Part shown: in pieces, positions 50,817-59,145 of the stretch
Numbering within the stretch: the stretch's first letter is position 1
Layout: every line of letters starts with the position of its first letter
The notes under the pieces: model-generated
What the model saw: only the letters and a program-made list of their open reading frames with translations
Database searches by the model: none
What the model was told of the DNA's origin: nothing
Assembly: GCA_937138495.1 (NCBI GenBank)
Contig: CAKZPE010000094.1
Coordinates: forward strand, 62,001-126,000
Direction of reading: 5' to 3'
Source of the DNA: an uncultured Oceanospirillaceae bacterium
GTDB taxonomy: Bacteria; Pseudomonadota; Gammaproteobacteria; Pseudomonadales; Balneatricaceae
DNA: 64,000 bases
Translations under genes and position numbers: made by a program

Positions 50817-52298
50817 TCAGGCAGTCGCAGGTCGCAGCACCGCCTCCAGAATATCCATCCCCCGGCGCATATCCGCTTCGTCATAACCGGCAAAACCAAT
50901 CACCACACCCTGCGCCCCCTGCCTGTGGGAATAAAAATCAGACAAGGCTCTTACCCCCAGCCCCCGGGCCTGCGCTGCCGCTGCCAGATCACGGTCAGCT
51001 ACCTGAACGCTCTCTTTAAATAAGAAAGTCGAATGCATACCGCCATCGCTTTCAACCCGCAACAGCTGATCCGCAAAACGCTGTTCAACCAGCGTATTAA
51101 GAATATTCCGCCGTTGTTGATACAACTTACGCATCCGGCGCACATGGCTGGCAAAATCACCGCTGGCCATAAAGTCTGCCAATGCAATTTGCGGCAGAGA
51201 AGACAAACCACCGTCCACATAGGCCCTCACCTGGCTGAACGGTTCCACCAAGGCTTCCGGTAATACCAGATACCCCAGCCGGATAGACGGATGCAGGATA
51301 CGGCTAAAGGTCCCCATATAAATGACCCGCTCGCCGCCAGACAAGCCCTGCAAAGACGTCAGCGGCGGGCCATCAAAACGGAACTCACTGTCGTAGTCAT
51401 CTTCAATGATCCAGGCGTCAGCATCCCGTGCCCAGTTCAGCAGCGCCAGCCGGCGGGCCAGACTCAGGGTGTACCCCATCGGATAGTTTCTTGAAGGCGT
51501 CAGCAACGCCAGCCGGGCCTTCCCCGATTGCTGCAGAGCCGCTTCCAGCTGAAAGCCTTCCTGGTCGGCAGGTACCGATACTTTATTCGCGCCAACGGCC
51601 GCCAGTGCCCCGTCAACACCATAGTACCCCGGCTCTTCCACCAGAATATCGTCGCCTTTATCCAGCAGGAGCAACGCCGCCAGATAAATCGCCTGCTGAG
51701 AACCGGAACAGATCTGCACCTGCTCCGCACTCGCTTTCACGCCCCGGACAACATTCAGGTAATCCGCAATCTGCCGCCGCAGCCCCGGATAACCCGCCCG
51801 CGAGACCGACTCTTCAAATTTGATTTTACGGCCTGCTGCCGTGGCGTGCCGTTGCCATTTGAGCCAGGGGAAACTTTTCACGCAAGGCGTGGCCGGTAAC
51901 AACACCCCGTTCCCCAGCAACGGGCGTTCGGCAAAGGCGGCGGATATCCGCGCCGACACCTCAGACAACACCGGCCGTGCTGAATCCTGCTGTGAGGTAT
52001 CTCTGTGATGTTTGGAAATCTGATCCGGCACCGCATCGGATACAAAGCTGCCAGCTCCGTGGCGGGTTTCTATATAGCCCTCAGCCTGCAGCAGTTCATA
52101 CGCTGCTTTCACCGTATTCCGTGACAGTCCAAGGTTCTTGCCCAGTGGCCGGCTGGCCGGCAGCTTACTGCCCGGGCCAAGTTGGCCGGAAAGGATCGCC
52201 TGCTGAAAACCGCGAAACAGTGCCCGGTACTGTGGCCCACTCTCGGCAGACAGAAATGGCAGGAACAGCTCTGAGGGAAATTCATCACGGGCATGCAT
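50817..52298 (-). CDS. MocR/PdxR-family regulator without the PLP lysine
   Basis: A 493-residue GntR-HTH plus aminotransferase-fold regulator. HTH about residues 25-90 (KLPASRPLGKNLGLSRNTVKAAYELLQAEGYIETRHGAGSF), then a type I aminotransferase domain (CSGSQQAIYLAALLLLDKGDDILVEEPGYYG; EDDYDSEFRFDG). The position of the Schiff-base lysine, GTFSK in GabR-type proteins, reads GTFSR (Arg333), so covalent PLP binding should be lost. The start is the ATG before HARDE; the open frame extends one TTG codon more. It is divergent from two acetyltransferase genes, its likely targets. Confidence 0.9.
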   Translation of the reverse strand: MHARDEFPSELFLPFLSAESGPQYRALFRGFQQAILSGQLGPGSKLPASRPLGKNLGLSRNTVKAAYELLQAEGYIETRHGAGSFVSDAVPDQISKHHRDTSQQDSARPVLSEVSARISAAFAERPLLGNGVLLPATPCVKSFPWLKWQRHATAAGRKIKFEESVSRAGYPGLRRQIADYLNVVRGVKASAEQVQICSGSQQAIYLAALLLLDKGDDILVEEPGYYGVDGALAAVGANKVSVPADQEGFQLEAALQQSGKARLALLTPSRNYPMGYTLSLARRLALLNWARDADAWIIEDDYDSEFRFDGPPLTSLQGLSGGERVIYMGTFSRILHPSIRLGYLVLPEALVEPFSQVRAYVDGGLSSLPQIALADFMASGDFASHVRRMRKLYQQRRNILNTLVEQRFADQLLRVESDGGMHSTFLFKESVQVADRDLAAAAQARGLGVRALSDFYSHRQGAQGVVIGFAGYDEADMRRGMDILEAVLRPATA

Positions 52299-52415
52299 CA
52301 AAGTGGGCCTTATAAATGAAAAATAATGGATCTTTGTATTACCCCATTAAACACCTAACCTGAGCCGAGTTACAAGTGCCCGGAAAAGGGACACAACGCA
52401 AAATAAGGACCCAAT

Positions 52416-53141
52416 ATGAACTATCAGGATTACAATCAGATGCCCGTTGGTGAGCCACTCGAAAACTGGCAGGCACGGCCTTTTCCGCCCCATACTGTCA
52501 TGCAGGGTCAGTATTGCCGTCTTGAACCGCTGGACATCGCCCGCCATTCCGAAGATCTGTTTAACGCCTTTGCCACCGATCCGAGCGGCAAAGGCTGGAC
52601 ATACCTGTTCAGTGAGCCCTTCACTGATCAGTCTGTCTTTAACCATTGGCTCGAAGCCACCTGTACCGGACAGGACCCGTTATTCTTCACCGTGGTAGAA
52701 GAAAGCAGCAACAAAGCAGTCGGCATGGCCAGCTACCTGCGCATTACCCCCGACATGGGCGTGATCGAAGTGGGCCACATTCACTTTTCACCCTTAATGC
52801 AGCGTACACCGGTATCCACCGAAGCCATGTTTCTGATGATGCAACGGGTCTTTGATGAGCTGGGTTACCGTCGCTATGAATGGAAATGTGATTCGCGTAA
52901 TGAACCGTCTAAAAAAGCAGCCGCGCGACTGGGCTTTACCTTTGAAGGGATTTTCCGCCAGGCCATCACCTACAAGGGACGTAACCGGGACACCGCCTGG
53001 CTGTCGGTCATTGATAAAGAATGGCCGGCCCTGAAACAAGCCTTTCAGCACTGGCTGGCAGCAGACAACTTCGATACCGACGGTCAGCAGCTGAAATCTT
53101 TGCAGACAATGCAGGCACTGGCCAGACAACAACAGACATAA
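52416..53141 (+). CDS. GNAT acetyltransferase, RimJ/RimL type
   Basis: A 241-residue acetyltransferase: RLEPLDIARHSEDLFNAF, VGMASYLRITPDMGVIEVGHIHFSPLMQ (beta strand and acetyl-CoA entry), then AARLGFTFEGIFRQAITYKGRNRDTAWLSVID, the RimJ/RimL C-terminal signature. Members acetylate N-termini or small molecules; the target is unknown. It is divergent from the MocR gene and followed by a second GNAT gene 14 nt later, so the pair is probably one transcript. Confidence 0.9.
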   Translation: MNYQDYNQMPVGEPLENWQARPFPPHTVMQGQYCRLEPLDIARHSEDLFNAFATDPSGKGWTYLFSEPFTDQSVFNHWLEATCTGQDPLFFTVVEESSNKAVGMASYLRITPDMGVIEVGHIHFSPLMQRTPVSTEAMFLMMQRVFDELGYRRYEWKCDSRNEPSKKAAARLGFTFEGIFRQAITYKGRNRDTAWLSVIDKEWPALKQAFQHWLAADNFDTDGQQLKSLQTMQALARQQQT

Positions 53142-53155
53142 CAGGGATATATAAA

Positions 53156-53605
53156 ATGACTGTCACAACCCGGATGCTACAGCCTGAAGACCGGCAGCAG
53201 TGGGAACAGCTCTACAAAGGATATGCCGCCTTCTACGGCGTCCCCATGACAGAGGAAACCCTGGAACAGGTCTGGCAATGGATCTTTTCAGAAGAGCAGC
53301 CGTATTTCTGCCTCGTAGCAGTCAACAACGAACAGTTGCTCACCGGTCTGATGCACTTTCGCGCCATGCAGTCTCCGCTACGGGGCAGCTGGGCAGGCTT
53401 TCTGGATGATCTGTTCGTCAGCCCGGACGCCAGAGGCAGCGGCACGGTGGACGCGCTGTTTAAAGCACTGGAACAATCGGCCGCCGATAAAGGCTGGCCG
53501 TTTGTCCGCTGGATTACTGCAGAAAACAACTACCGGGGACAGGCGGCCTATGACAAAGTAGCCGACCGGACCCGCTGGGTAACCTACCAGATGCCTGCCG
53601 GTTAA
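53156..53605 (+). CDS. GNAT acetyltransferase
   Basis: About 149 residues from MTVTTRMLQPEDRQQWEQLY, with ACAGGGA before the ATG. GNAT motifs are LDDLFVSPDARGSGTVDALFKAL (acetyl-CoA binding; Q/RxxGxG/A modified to RGSGTV) and WPFVRWITAENNYRGQAAYDKVADRT. It follows the RimL-type gene by 14 nt on the same strand. The substrate is unknown. An open frame overlapping the previous gene's end extends further upstream but is not needed. Confidence 0.88.
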   Translation: MTVTTRMLQPEDRQQWEQLYKGYAAFYGVPMTEETLEQVWQWIFSEEQPYFCLVAVNNEQLLTGLMHFRAMQSPLRGSWAGFLDDLFVSPDARGSGTVDALFKALEQSAADKGWPFVRWITAENNYRGQAAYDKVADRTRWVTYQMPAG

Positions 53606-53803
53606 CCGGACTGATCTGTAACCTCTCTCCCTCTGACCGGCTAAATTGCCCCTGAACAGAAGCCTCTGACACAGCCGCTTCTGCCCCAGTAGCCTCAGCC
53701 GGTCATAATTCCGTTTCACTGCCTGTCCGGCCCGGCCTCCCGCAGCACGGCAACATCCCCATAAACATCTGTTATGATGCGCTTTTTACTGACGCAGACT
53801 GAT

Positions 53804-55222
53804 ATGAAGCTAACCTTCGATGCAGGCTCCCTGTTGCTCAGCGGAGATACATCCGCGCTTGCTGAGTGCTCTGTTGAAAACACGGTTGAACATCTGGTGT
53901 ACGACAACCGGGTGGATGCCTGGCGCGCCCCTGCCTGGACCTATCATCGGGTCAGGCAACAACTGGCAAACCTCTCTGCCGGTGCCGTTACGCTGCATGA
54001 TGACGTGTTCAGTACACCGCCTTTACGTGTGCCGGATCAGCTCAGCGTCACGCTCCGGGATTATCAGCAAGCGGCCGTCGACAGCTGGCAGGCAAATCAG
54101 CAGCAAGGATTAATCATTCTGCCAACCGGCGTCGGCAAATCCATCGTGGCAGTAGAAGCCATCCGCCGCTGCAGTGAAGCTGCACTTATCGTGCTCCCCA
54201 CTATCGACCTGATGGTTCAGTGGGCCAGCCAGTTAGAGCAACATTTTCAGCAACCCATCGGCGTATACGGCGGCGGCAGCAAAGAACTGCACCCCATTAC
54301 CGTCATCACCTATGACTCCGCCGTACTGATGATGGAATACATCGGTGACCGCTTTCCGCTGATTATCTTCGATGAATGCCACCACCTGCCCGGCGCGGTG
54401 AACCGGCAAGCAGCCGAACTCAGCCCGGCCCCTTACCGGCTGGGGCTGACCGCTACCCCGGAACGGAATGATAACGGCGAACACCTGCTATACAGCCTGA
54501 TCGGCACAGAAGTGTACCGCCGGGAAATTCATGAGTTCGACGACGGTATTCTGGCCCGCTACGATACCCAGGTCATCGAAGTCCCGATGAGCGCCGAAGA
54601 ACAGGCGACCTATCAGCAGAACCGTCAGCAGTATCTGGACTTTATCCGCAGCCACCGTATCAGCTTCTCATCCCCCTGGGGCTGGTCTAACTTCCTTCGC
54701 GCCTGTGCACAGGCACCGGACGGACGCCAGGTATTACAGGCCTTCCGAACCCAGAAGGAAATTGCTGCTGCCAGCGCCGCCAAGTTCGATACATTATGGG
54801 AATTGCTGAACCAGCACCGCGGCGAGCGGATCATCATTTTTACTGCACTGAATAAGCTCGCCTACGACATCGGTGAGCGCTTTCTGTTGCCGGTTATTAC
54901 CCACAACACCAAAGCAGCGGAACGTAAACGTTTTCTCGAACGCTTCCGCCAGGGTGAATTTACCGTACTGGTCACCAGTAAAGTACTGAATGAAGGTATT
55001 GATGTACCCGAAGCCAGCGTCGGCATCATTGTCTCCGGTTCCGGATCCGTCCGTGAACACGTTCAGCGGCTGGGCCGAATCCTGCGCCCTTCCGCCGATA
55101 AACAGGCCCGGCTGTATGAACTGATCTCCGCCGGTTCTTCAGAAATGAATATTTCTGAACGGCGCCGCCAGCATCAGGCTTATGAAACACAGCCCCATGC
55201 TTCGGAGCCAGACGAATGCTGA
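53804..55222 (+). CDS. XPB-like DNA helicase
   Basis: About 472 residues. SF2 helicase motifs: a damage-recognition-like N-terminal region, Q-like LRDYQQAAVDSW, Walker A LPTGVGKS (about 107-114), DECH box FDECHHL (about 189-195), GLTATPERND, motif IV-V (VTSKVLNEGIDVPEASV) and motif VI QRLGRILRPS, the order of XPB rather than UvrB or RecG. It unwinds DNA 3'-5'. The ATG before KLTFDAGSLL fits best; an ATG 10 codons upstream is also open. The Bax1-like gene overlaps the end by 7 nt, as in archaeal XPB-Bax1 operons. Confidence 0.9.
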   Translation: MKLTFDAGSLLLSGDTSALAECSVENTVEHLVYDNRVDAWRAPAWTYHRVRQQLANLSAGAVTLHDDVFSTPPLRVPDQLSVTLRDYQQAAVDSWQANQQQGLIILPTGVGKSIVAVEAIRRCSEAALIVLPTIDLMVQWASQLEQHFQQPIGVYGGGSKELHPITVITYDSAVLMMEYIGDRFPLIIFDECHHLPGAVNRQAAELSPAPYRLGLTATPERNDNGEHLLYSLIGTEVYRREIHEFDDGILARYDTQVIEVPMSAEEQATYQQNRQQYLDFIRSHRISFSSPWGWSNFLRACAQAPDGRQVLQAFRTQKEIAAASAAKFDTLWELLNQHRGERIIIFTALNKLAYDIGERFLLPVITHNTKAAERKRFLERFRQGEFTVLVTSKVLNEGIDVPEASVGIIVSGSGSVREHVQRLGRILRPSADKQARLYELISAGSSEMNISERRRQHQAYETQPHASEPDEC

Positions 55223-56427
55223 CCAAAGACCTGCTGGCCTACAGCCTTAAATCCACCCGGATCACGCCAAACTTTATTGATGCTGAAGCCCCGGAACTGC
55301 TGTTCTTTGCCGAACAGATGCTGGCAGTATTTAGCGAGGGTACCGGTAAAACCCGGGAAACGGTCGACGCCGAAGCAGAGCTTTACCTGCAGGGACAGAA
55401 AGACCCGAAGTTTGCCAAAGGCCTGTATAAAATCCTCATAGACCATACCGAGTTCACTCTGGCGGAAGAAGATGCCGGTGCCCGCCGTGATGCCATATTA
55501 ACTGCCGCAGCCAGTCAGCTAACACAACCAGCCACACAAACACTGGAAGAATATCGCGCCGCCGTTCAGGCCCTCAGCCAGCAGGATGTGAACTCAGCCC
55601 TGTATCCGGATTTACCCGCATTTGAACAACTTACCCGGGTCAAGCGGGAGTTTTCGCCGCGGCAATTACTGCAGCGCTACAACATGGCACAGGTACAGGC
55701 CCTGCTACTCACAACGCAGTCTCTGACCCTGACCACCCATGAAATGTCGGCCGCCAACTTACGGCGGATTTTTAAGTGTCTGAAGTTCTTCCGCCTGCTG
55801 GCTGAAATCAAACAGACCAAAGATAAAACCACAGTGGTCATCGACGGGCCGCTTTCCCTGTTGGAAGGCACTAAAAAATATGGCCTGCAGATCGCCTCGT
55901 TCTTCCCGGTTATCTGCCTGCTGGAGCAATGGCAGATCAGCGCCAAAGTTCAGCCCAAACGGGCGGTAAAAACCCTGAAGCTGGATGAAAGCTCACAACT
56001 GGTCAGCCACTACCGGCATATGTCAGCCTATGTTCCGGAAGAAGTCCGGCTGTTCGCCAGCCATTTCGAAAAAACCGTTGAAGACTGGAGTTTTGTCGCG
56101 GAGTCCCCTTTCATTAAGCGCCCCAAAGGCCGGCTGATCTTTCCGGATTTCACCCTGCAACATACTTCAGGGGTCACCGTGTATCTGGAAATATTCCACC
56201 GCTGGCACCGGGGCCCACTGATTCAGCGCATGGAAGAACTGGAAAAGATGAAAGAGCCGCTGATTCTGGCCATCGACCGGTATCTGCTTAAAGGACTGCC
56301 CTCCGACGACCGGCAGGATGCTCTGGAAGATCTGGATAACAGCCGCCACTTCCTGTTCAGTGATTACCCGGCGGTATCACGGCTGCAAAAGACGCTGGAG
56401 CGGTATCTTGCCAACCTTAATGCTTAG
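55216..56427 (+). CDS. Bax1-like nuclease (DUF790)
   Basis: A 403-residue protein of the DUF790/Bax1 family, which in archaea binds XPB and cleaves DNA beside unwound regions. The central TTHEMSAANLRRIFKCLKFFRLLAEI and the C-terminal LIFPDFTLQHTSGVTVYLEIFHRW are the recognisable family segments (FPDF...VYLEI..W is the conserved nuclease-like core, D and E as metal ligands). It overlaps the helicase gene by 7 nt (ATGCTGA), so translational coupling of a complex is expected. Confidence 0.88.
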   Translation: MLTKDLLAYSLKSTRITPNFIDAEAPELLFFAEQMLAVFSEGTGKTRETVDAEAELYLQGQKDPKFAKGLYKILIDHTEFTLAEEDAGARRDAILTAAASQLTQPATQTLEEYRAAVQALSQQDVNSALYPDLPAFEQLTRVKREFSPRQLLQRYNMAQVQALLLTTQSLTLTTHEMSAANLRRIFKCLKFFRLLAEIKQTKDKTTVVIDGPLSLLEGTKKYGLQIASFFPVICLLEQWQISAKVQPKRAVKTLKLDESSQLVSHYRHMSAYVPEEVRLFASHFEKTVEDWSFVAESPFIKRPKGRLIFPDFTLQHTSGVTVYLEIFHRWHRGPLIQRMEELEKMKEPLILAIDRYLLKGLPSDDRQDALEDLDNSRHFLFSDYPAVSRLQKTLERYLANLNA

Positions 56428-56683
56428 GTGATGGCATCTCTTGCTCCACTCCCCAGCTGTTGAGCCACTCAGCTGTTTCATCACCATCAACTGCTTTACC
56501 TGCTTTTATTGACTCAAGGGCAGACAACGTATCCTTCCAGCGGATATATTCCATAGACTGGCGCTGGACATAGTCTTTAATTGCCTTATTCATAATATGA
56601 TTCTTTGACACTCTCTGTTTGTCTGCTAATTCCGTTAACAAAGTTTCCAGCCCTGAATTCAGCCTAATCCTGATAACACTCAT
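56417..56683 (-). CDS. Orphan ribbon-helix-helix protein (CopG/RelB-like antitoxin)
   Basis: About 88 residues from MSVIRIRLNSGLETLL. The N-terminal strand and helices (VIRIRLNSGLETLLTELADKQRVSKNHIMNKAIKDYV) are a ribbon-helix-helix DNA-binding domain. The C-terminal YIRWKDTLSALESIKAGKAVDGDETAEWLNSWG segment is usual in RelE/ParE-type antitoxins, where it binds the toxin. No toxin gene adjoins it on either side. The stop overlaps the end of the Bax1-like gene by 11 nt (convergent). It may be an orphan antitoxin or a small regulator. Confidence 0.88.
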   Translation of the reverse strand: MSVIRIRLNSGLETLLTELADKQRVSKNHIMNKAIKDYVQRQSMEYIRWKDTLSALESIKAGKAVDGDETAEWLNSWGVEQEMPSPKH

Positions 56684-56846
56684 CACATTATTGCTCCGCT
56701 ACAGTTACGCGTAACACACGTTAGTGCATCGAAAACTCAGGGTAAAACGTAAACATATAGAGTCTGTCAGAAAGTAAGAAGCAGGCAACCAGAAACTGCT
56801 CAGACTCTGAATCTGATAAGCAGGAATCACACAGCACTTCACATGC

Positions 56847-57209
56847 TTAGGCTTTCAGGAATTCAATCGCTGCAGCATCATCGTCCATAGCAAAGCATTG
56901 CATGTCGATGCCAGAGAAGAGCTTATCTTCAATACGAACGATGTGTTCGATCCAGGTTTTGTCCGTCTGAATCGCTACCTTGCGCATATTGGACATCCCC
57001 ACTTCCCGAAGATAGCGGAATTCTTCCAGTAAGGCGGCCACCTCAACGCCGTGGAAGGATTCTATTTTTTCCAGAATCACGATGCTGCCGTAGCGTTCTA
57101 CTTTTTCTTTGGAGGCATCCAGAACCCGGGTCATATCCTCTTCGGTGATTTTGCCGGCAATCCGGAATGCGACGGCGTTGTCGATACCGGTATCGATCAT
57201 TTCTAACAT
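56847..57209 (-). CDS. SpoIIAA-like protein (DUF3478)
   Basis: A 120-residue protein: MIDTGIDNAVAFRIAGKITEEDMTRVLDASKEKVERYGSIVILEKIESFHGVE is the STAS-fold SpoIIAA-like signature, and the C-terminus ends DDDAAAIEFLKA. Function unknown; this family is common in marine gammaproteobacteria and lacks the phosphorylated Ser of true SpoIIAA. Monocistronic; a GGGGAGAA element near the ATG serves as ribosome binding site. Confidence 0.9.
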   Translation of the reverse strand: MLEMIDTGIDNAVAFRIAGKITEEDMTRVLDASKEKVERYGSIVILEKIESFHGVEVAALLEEFRYLREVGMSNMRKVAIQTDKTWIEHIVRIEDKLFSGIDMQCFAMDDDAAAIEFLKA

Positions 57210-57794
57210 GTGATTTTCTCCCCTTTTAAGTTGGTGGATTCTGTATGTATTAAAGGATAGTCGCTGGTGAGCGTTGCTGTTGTTGATGGGGATGGATATG
57301 GGTGACGGGACATTAGGACAGTGCCCGCTGGGAGATGATTAACTGTCTTATTTGGGATATGGATTAATAGATAACGGTATAAATGCAGAACTTAGGAAAT
57401 GGCTAGATTAGCAAAACAGCTGGATTAGGGAGTTTCAGGAATTAAAAGGGATTTAGGAGCGCTGTCGTTATTATTGTGTTGATTTTATAGATGGGATGGT
57501 CTTTTTCGACTTCGTCGACTCAAGACTTTTGTAACCGCACAAAAGTCTTAAGAATCTAAAGGCGGCCCCACTGTTTGTCCGGCTTCGCCGGATTCCCTGC
57601 GCGCTTCGCTAACAACAGGCCTTCGAAAAACTCGGCCGCTTCGCGCCCTCAAACAGTTTCTCCGGCTTATCTGTTGTTAGCTGCAGTGCTCGGCTGCACA
57701 GAAGGGGAATCAGGGTGCCAACTTAAAGCTCATTCATGAAACGAGTAAAAAATAAGACATTATTATTTAATGCTATAAAAAATTGAATATATAA
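57210..57794. other. Non-coding region with a hairpin-rich segment
   Basis: Nearly 590 nt without a gene. About 57500-57720 stands out: AAGACTTTTGT-AACCGC-ACAAAAGTCTT is a perfect 11-bp hairpin; then GGCGGCCCCACTGTTTGTCC, CCGGCTTCGCCGG, GCGCGCTTCGC, GGCCTTCG...CGGCC, and a TGTTGTTAGCTGCAGTGCTCG stretch, a chain of small stems with TTCG-type loops. The rest is AT-rich with no structure. It precedes the AT-rich DUF4365 gene and may be part of the same transferred element. Confidence 0.6.
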
Positions 57795-59015
57795 CTAGAC
57801 AATTTTATCTAACTCATACTTTAAACCGCTCAACGCCTCAATAAAATACTTTGTTTGATTTTTTATATTAAAAACAACTATTTTATCATCTGGATGCCCA
57901 ATTAATATAAACATGTTATCTAAGTAGGCTATCATACTTTGAAATTTAGTAGCTACGTTTTTACACTCATAAGATGATAAACCTATGAAAACACCAGCCT
58001 CATAAATTTCAGAAGCTTTACTTTTATGATTAATAATAAAATCATACAGTTCACTGTATGAGATAGAAGACTCAGTATACTTATTAAGTATAATTTCCAA
58101 ATGATGAAATAACTCTACAGAATCTACTGTCAAAGATTCGATTACCTGAACAAAGTCCTCTTTAGAGATTTCATTATCTTGATTATAATTTGCAGTACTT
58201 AGATACATTGAATTCCACTCAACATTAATACCATCACCAATACTTTGACCATCTTGAGATATTGGCCGAAACTTTTCATCAAGATCTTGAGAAATCCACT
58301 CTGATTTACAGAGATAATTATTATTACACTCATCTTGAGGTGATGGATATATAAAGAGCCAAACAACATGTGCAGGATTATCTCTCCATGTGATTCTTGT
58401 TCGGTTACTTCGGTGATACTCACACTGTTTAATTTCCAACGTCAGTTTTTTTATAATCAAAAGTAACTCAGTTTGAGTATGTTCTTTTGATAAAGTAATT
58501 CGAGCTGAATATCGTTTAGCTGCACCATGACTAGAATCAGAAATTTGATTAATAGTATAATCTGGTAAAATCTTTATTTGGTTAACAAGTTTACATAAGT
58601 CAGTATGCATTCCTACGTTAACCTGCTGCTCATACGGAACTGTGACTTTCCATCCTTTCTTTGTATAGCTAATCGTATTCTTACTAATTGTTTGCCAATA
58701 TGCTATATCCGAATCGGTATCACACAATACTATAACTACTGGTAATGAATGATTAAGCCAATACTCAAGGTGATTCTTATCCCCTCTAAAAATATAGCCA
58801 TCCATAGTTTTCTCTTTAAACCAAGACACCCCTGATTTAATCTGTAGTGCAATCAGTTTTCCTGAGGCATTATTCTCACTAACGAGCTCAATCTGAGCGT
58901 CAATACCACAATCAACTATAGGCTGCTCACGAAAAATAAAACCGTATTTTTGAAACATCAGCCCAACAGTATGCACTCCAAGCCGATCAGTTATAGAAGT
59001 ATCACAGAATTTCAT
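57795..59015 (-). CDS. DUF4365 (PD-(D/E)XK-like) protein
   Basis: A 406-residue AT-rich gene. The N-terminal domain (about 1-150) has the DUF4365 core: VDCGIDAQIELVSENN (Asp39, Glu43) and LIALQIKSG (Gln58, Lys60), a restriction-nuclease-like fold, followed by HLEYWLNHSLPVVIVLCD. The C-terminal ~200 residues are a separate, mostly helical domain of unknown kind (FIINHKSKASEIYEAGVFIGLSSYE). DUF4365 proteins are frequent in phage-defence islands. Base composition (around 35 % G+C) is far below its surroundings, indicating transfer. No partner gene adjoins it apart from the hairpin-rich segment. Function unknown. Confidence 0.75.
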   Translation of the reverse strand: MKFCDTSITDRLGVHTVGLMFQKYGFIFREQPIVDCGIDAQIELVSENNASGKLIALQIKSGVSWFKEKTMDGYIFRGDKNHLEYWLNHSLPVVIVLCDTDSDIAYWQTISKNTISYTKKGWKVTVPYEQQVNVGMHTDLCKLVNQIKILPDYTINQISDSSHGAAKRYSARITLSKEHTQTELLLIIKKLTLEIKQCEYHRSNRTRITWRDNPAHVVWLFIYPSPQDECNNNYLCKSEWISQDLDEKFRPISQDGQSIGDGINVEWNSMYLSTANYNQDNEISKEDFVQVIESLTVDSVELFHHLEIILNKYTESSISYSELYDFIINHKSKASEIYEAGVFIGLSSYECKNVATKFQSMIAYLDNMFILIGHPDDKIVVFNIKNQTKYFIEALSGLKYELDKIV

Positions 59016-59145
59016 TAACTTATTTCCACATATACTGAGCCGCCATACATTACAAAAAAATGGCCTTCCCTATAACATCCAGCTCACAAAACAAAAAAGC
59101 TTATACATATTAGATTTAAATTGATATTGATATAACTTTTATGCT

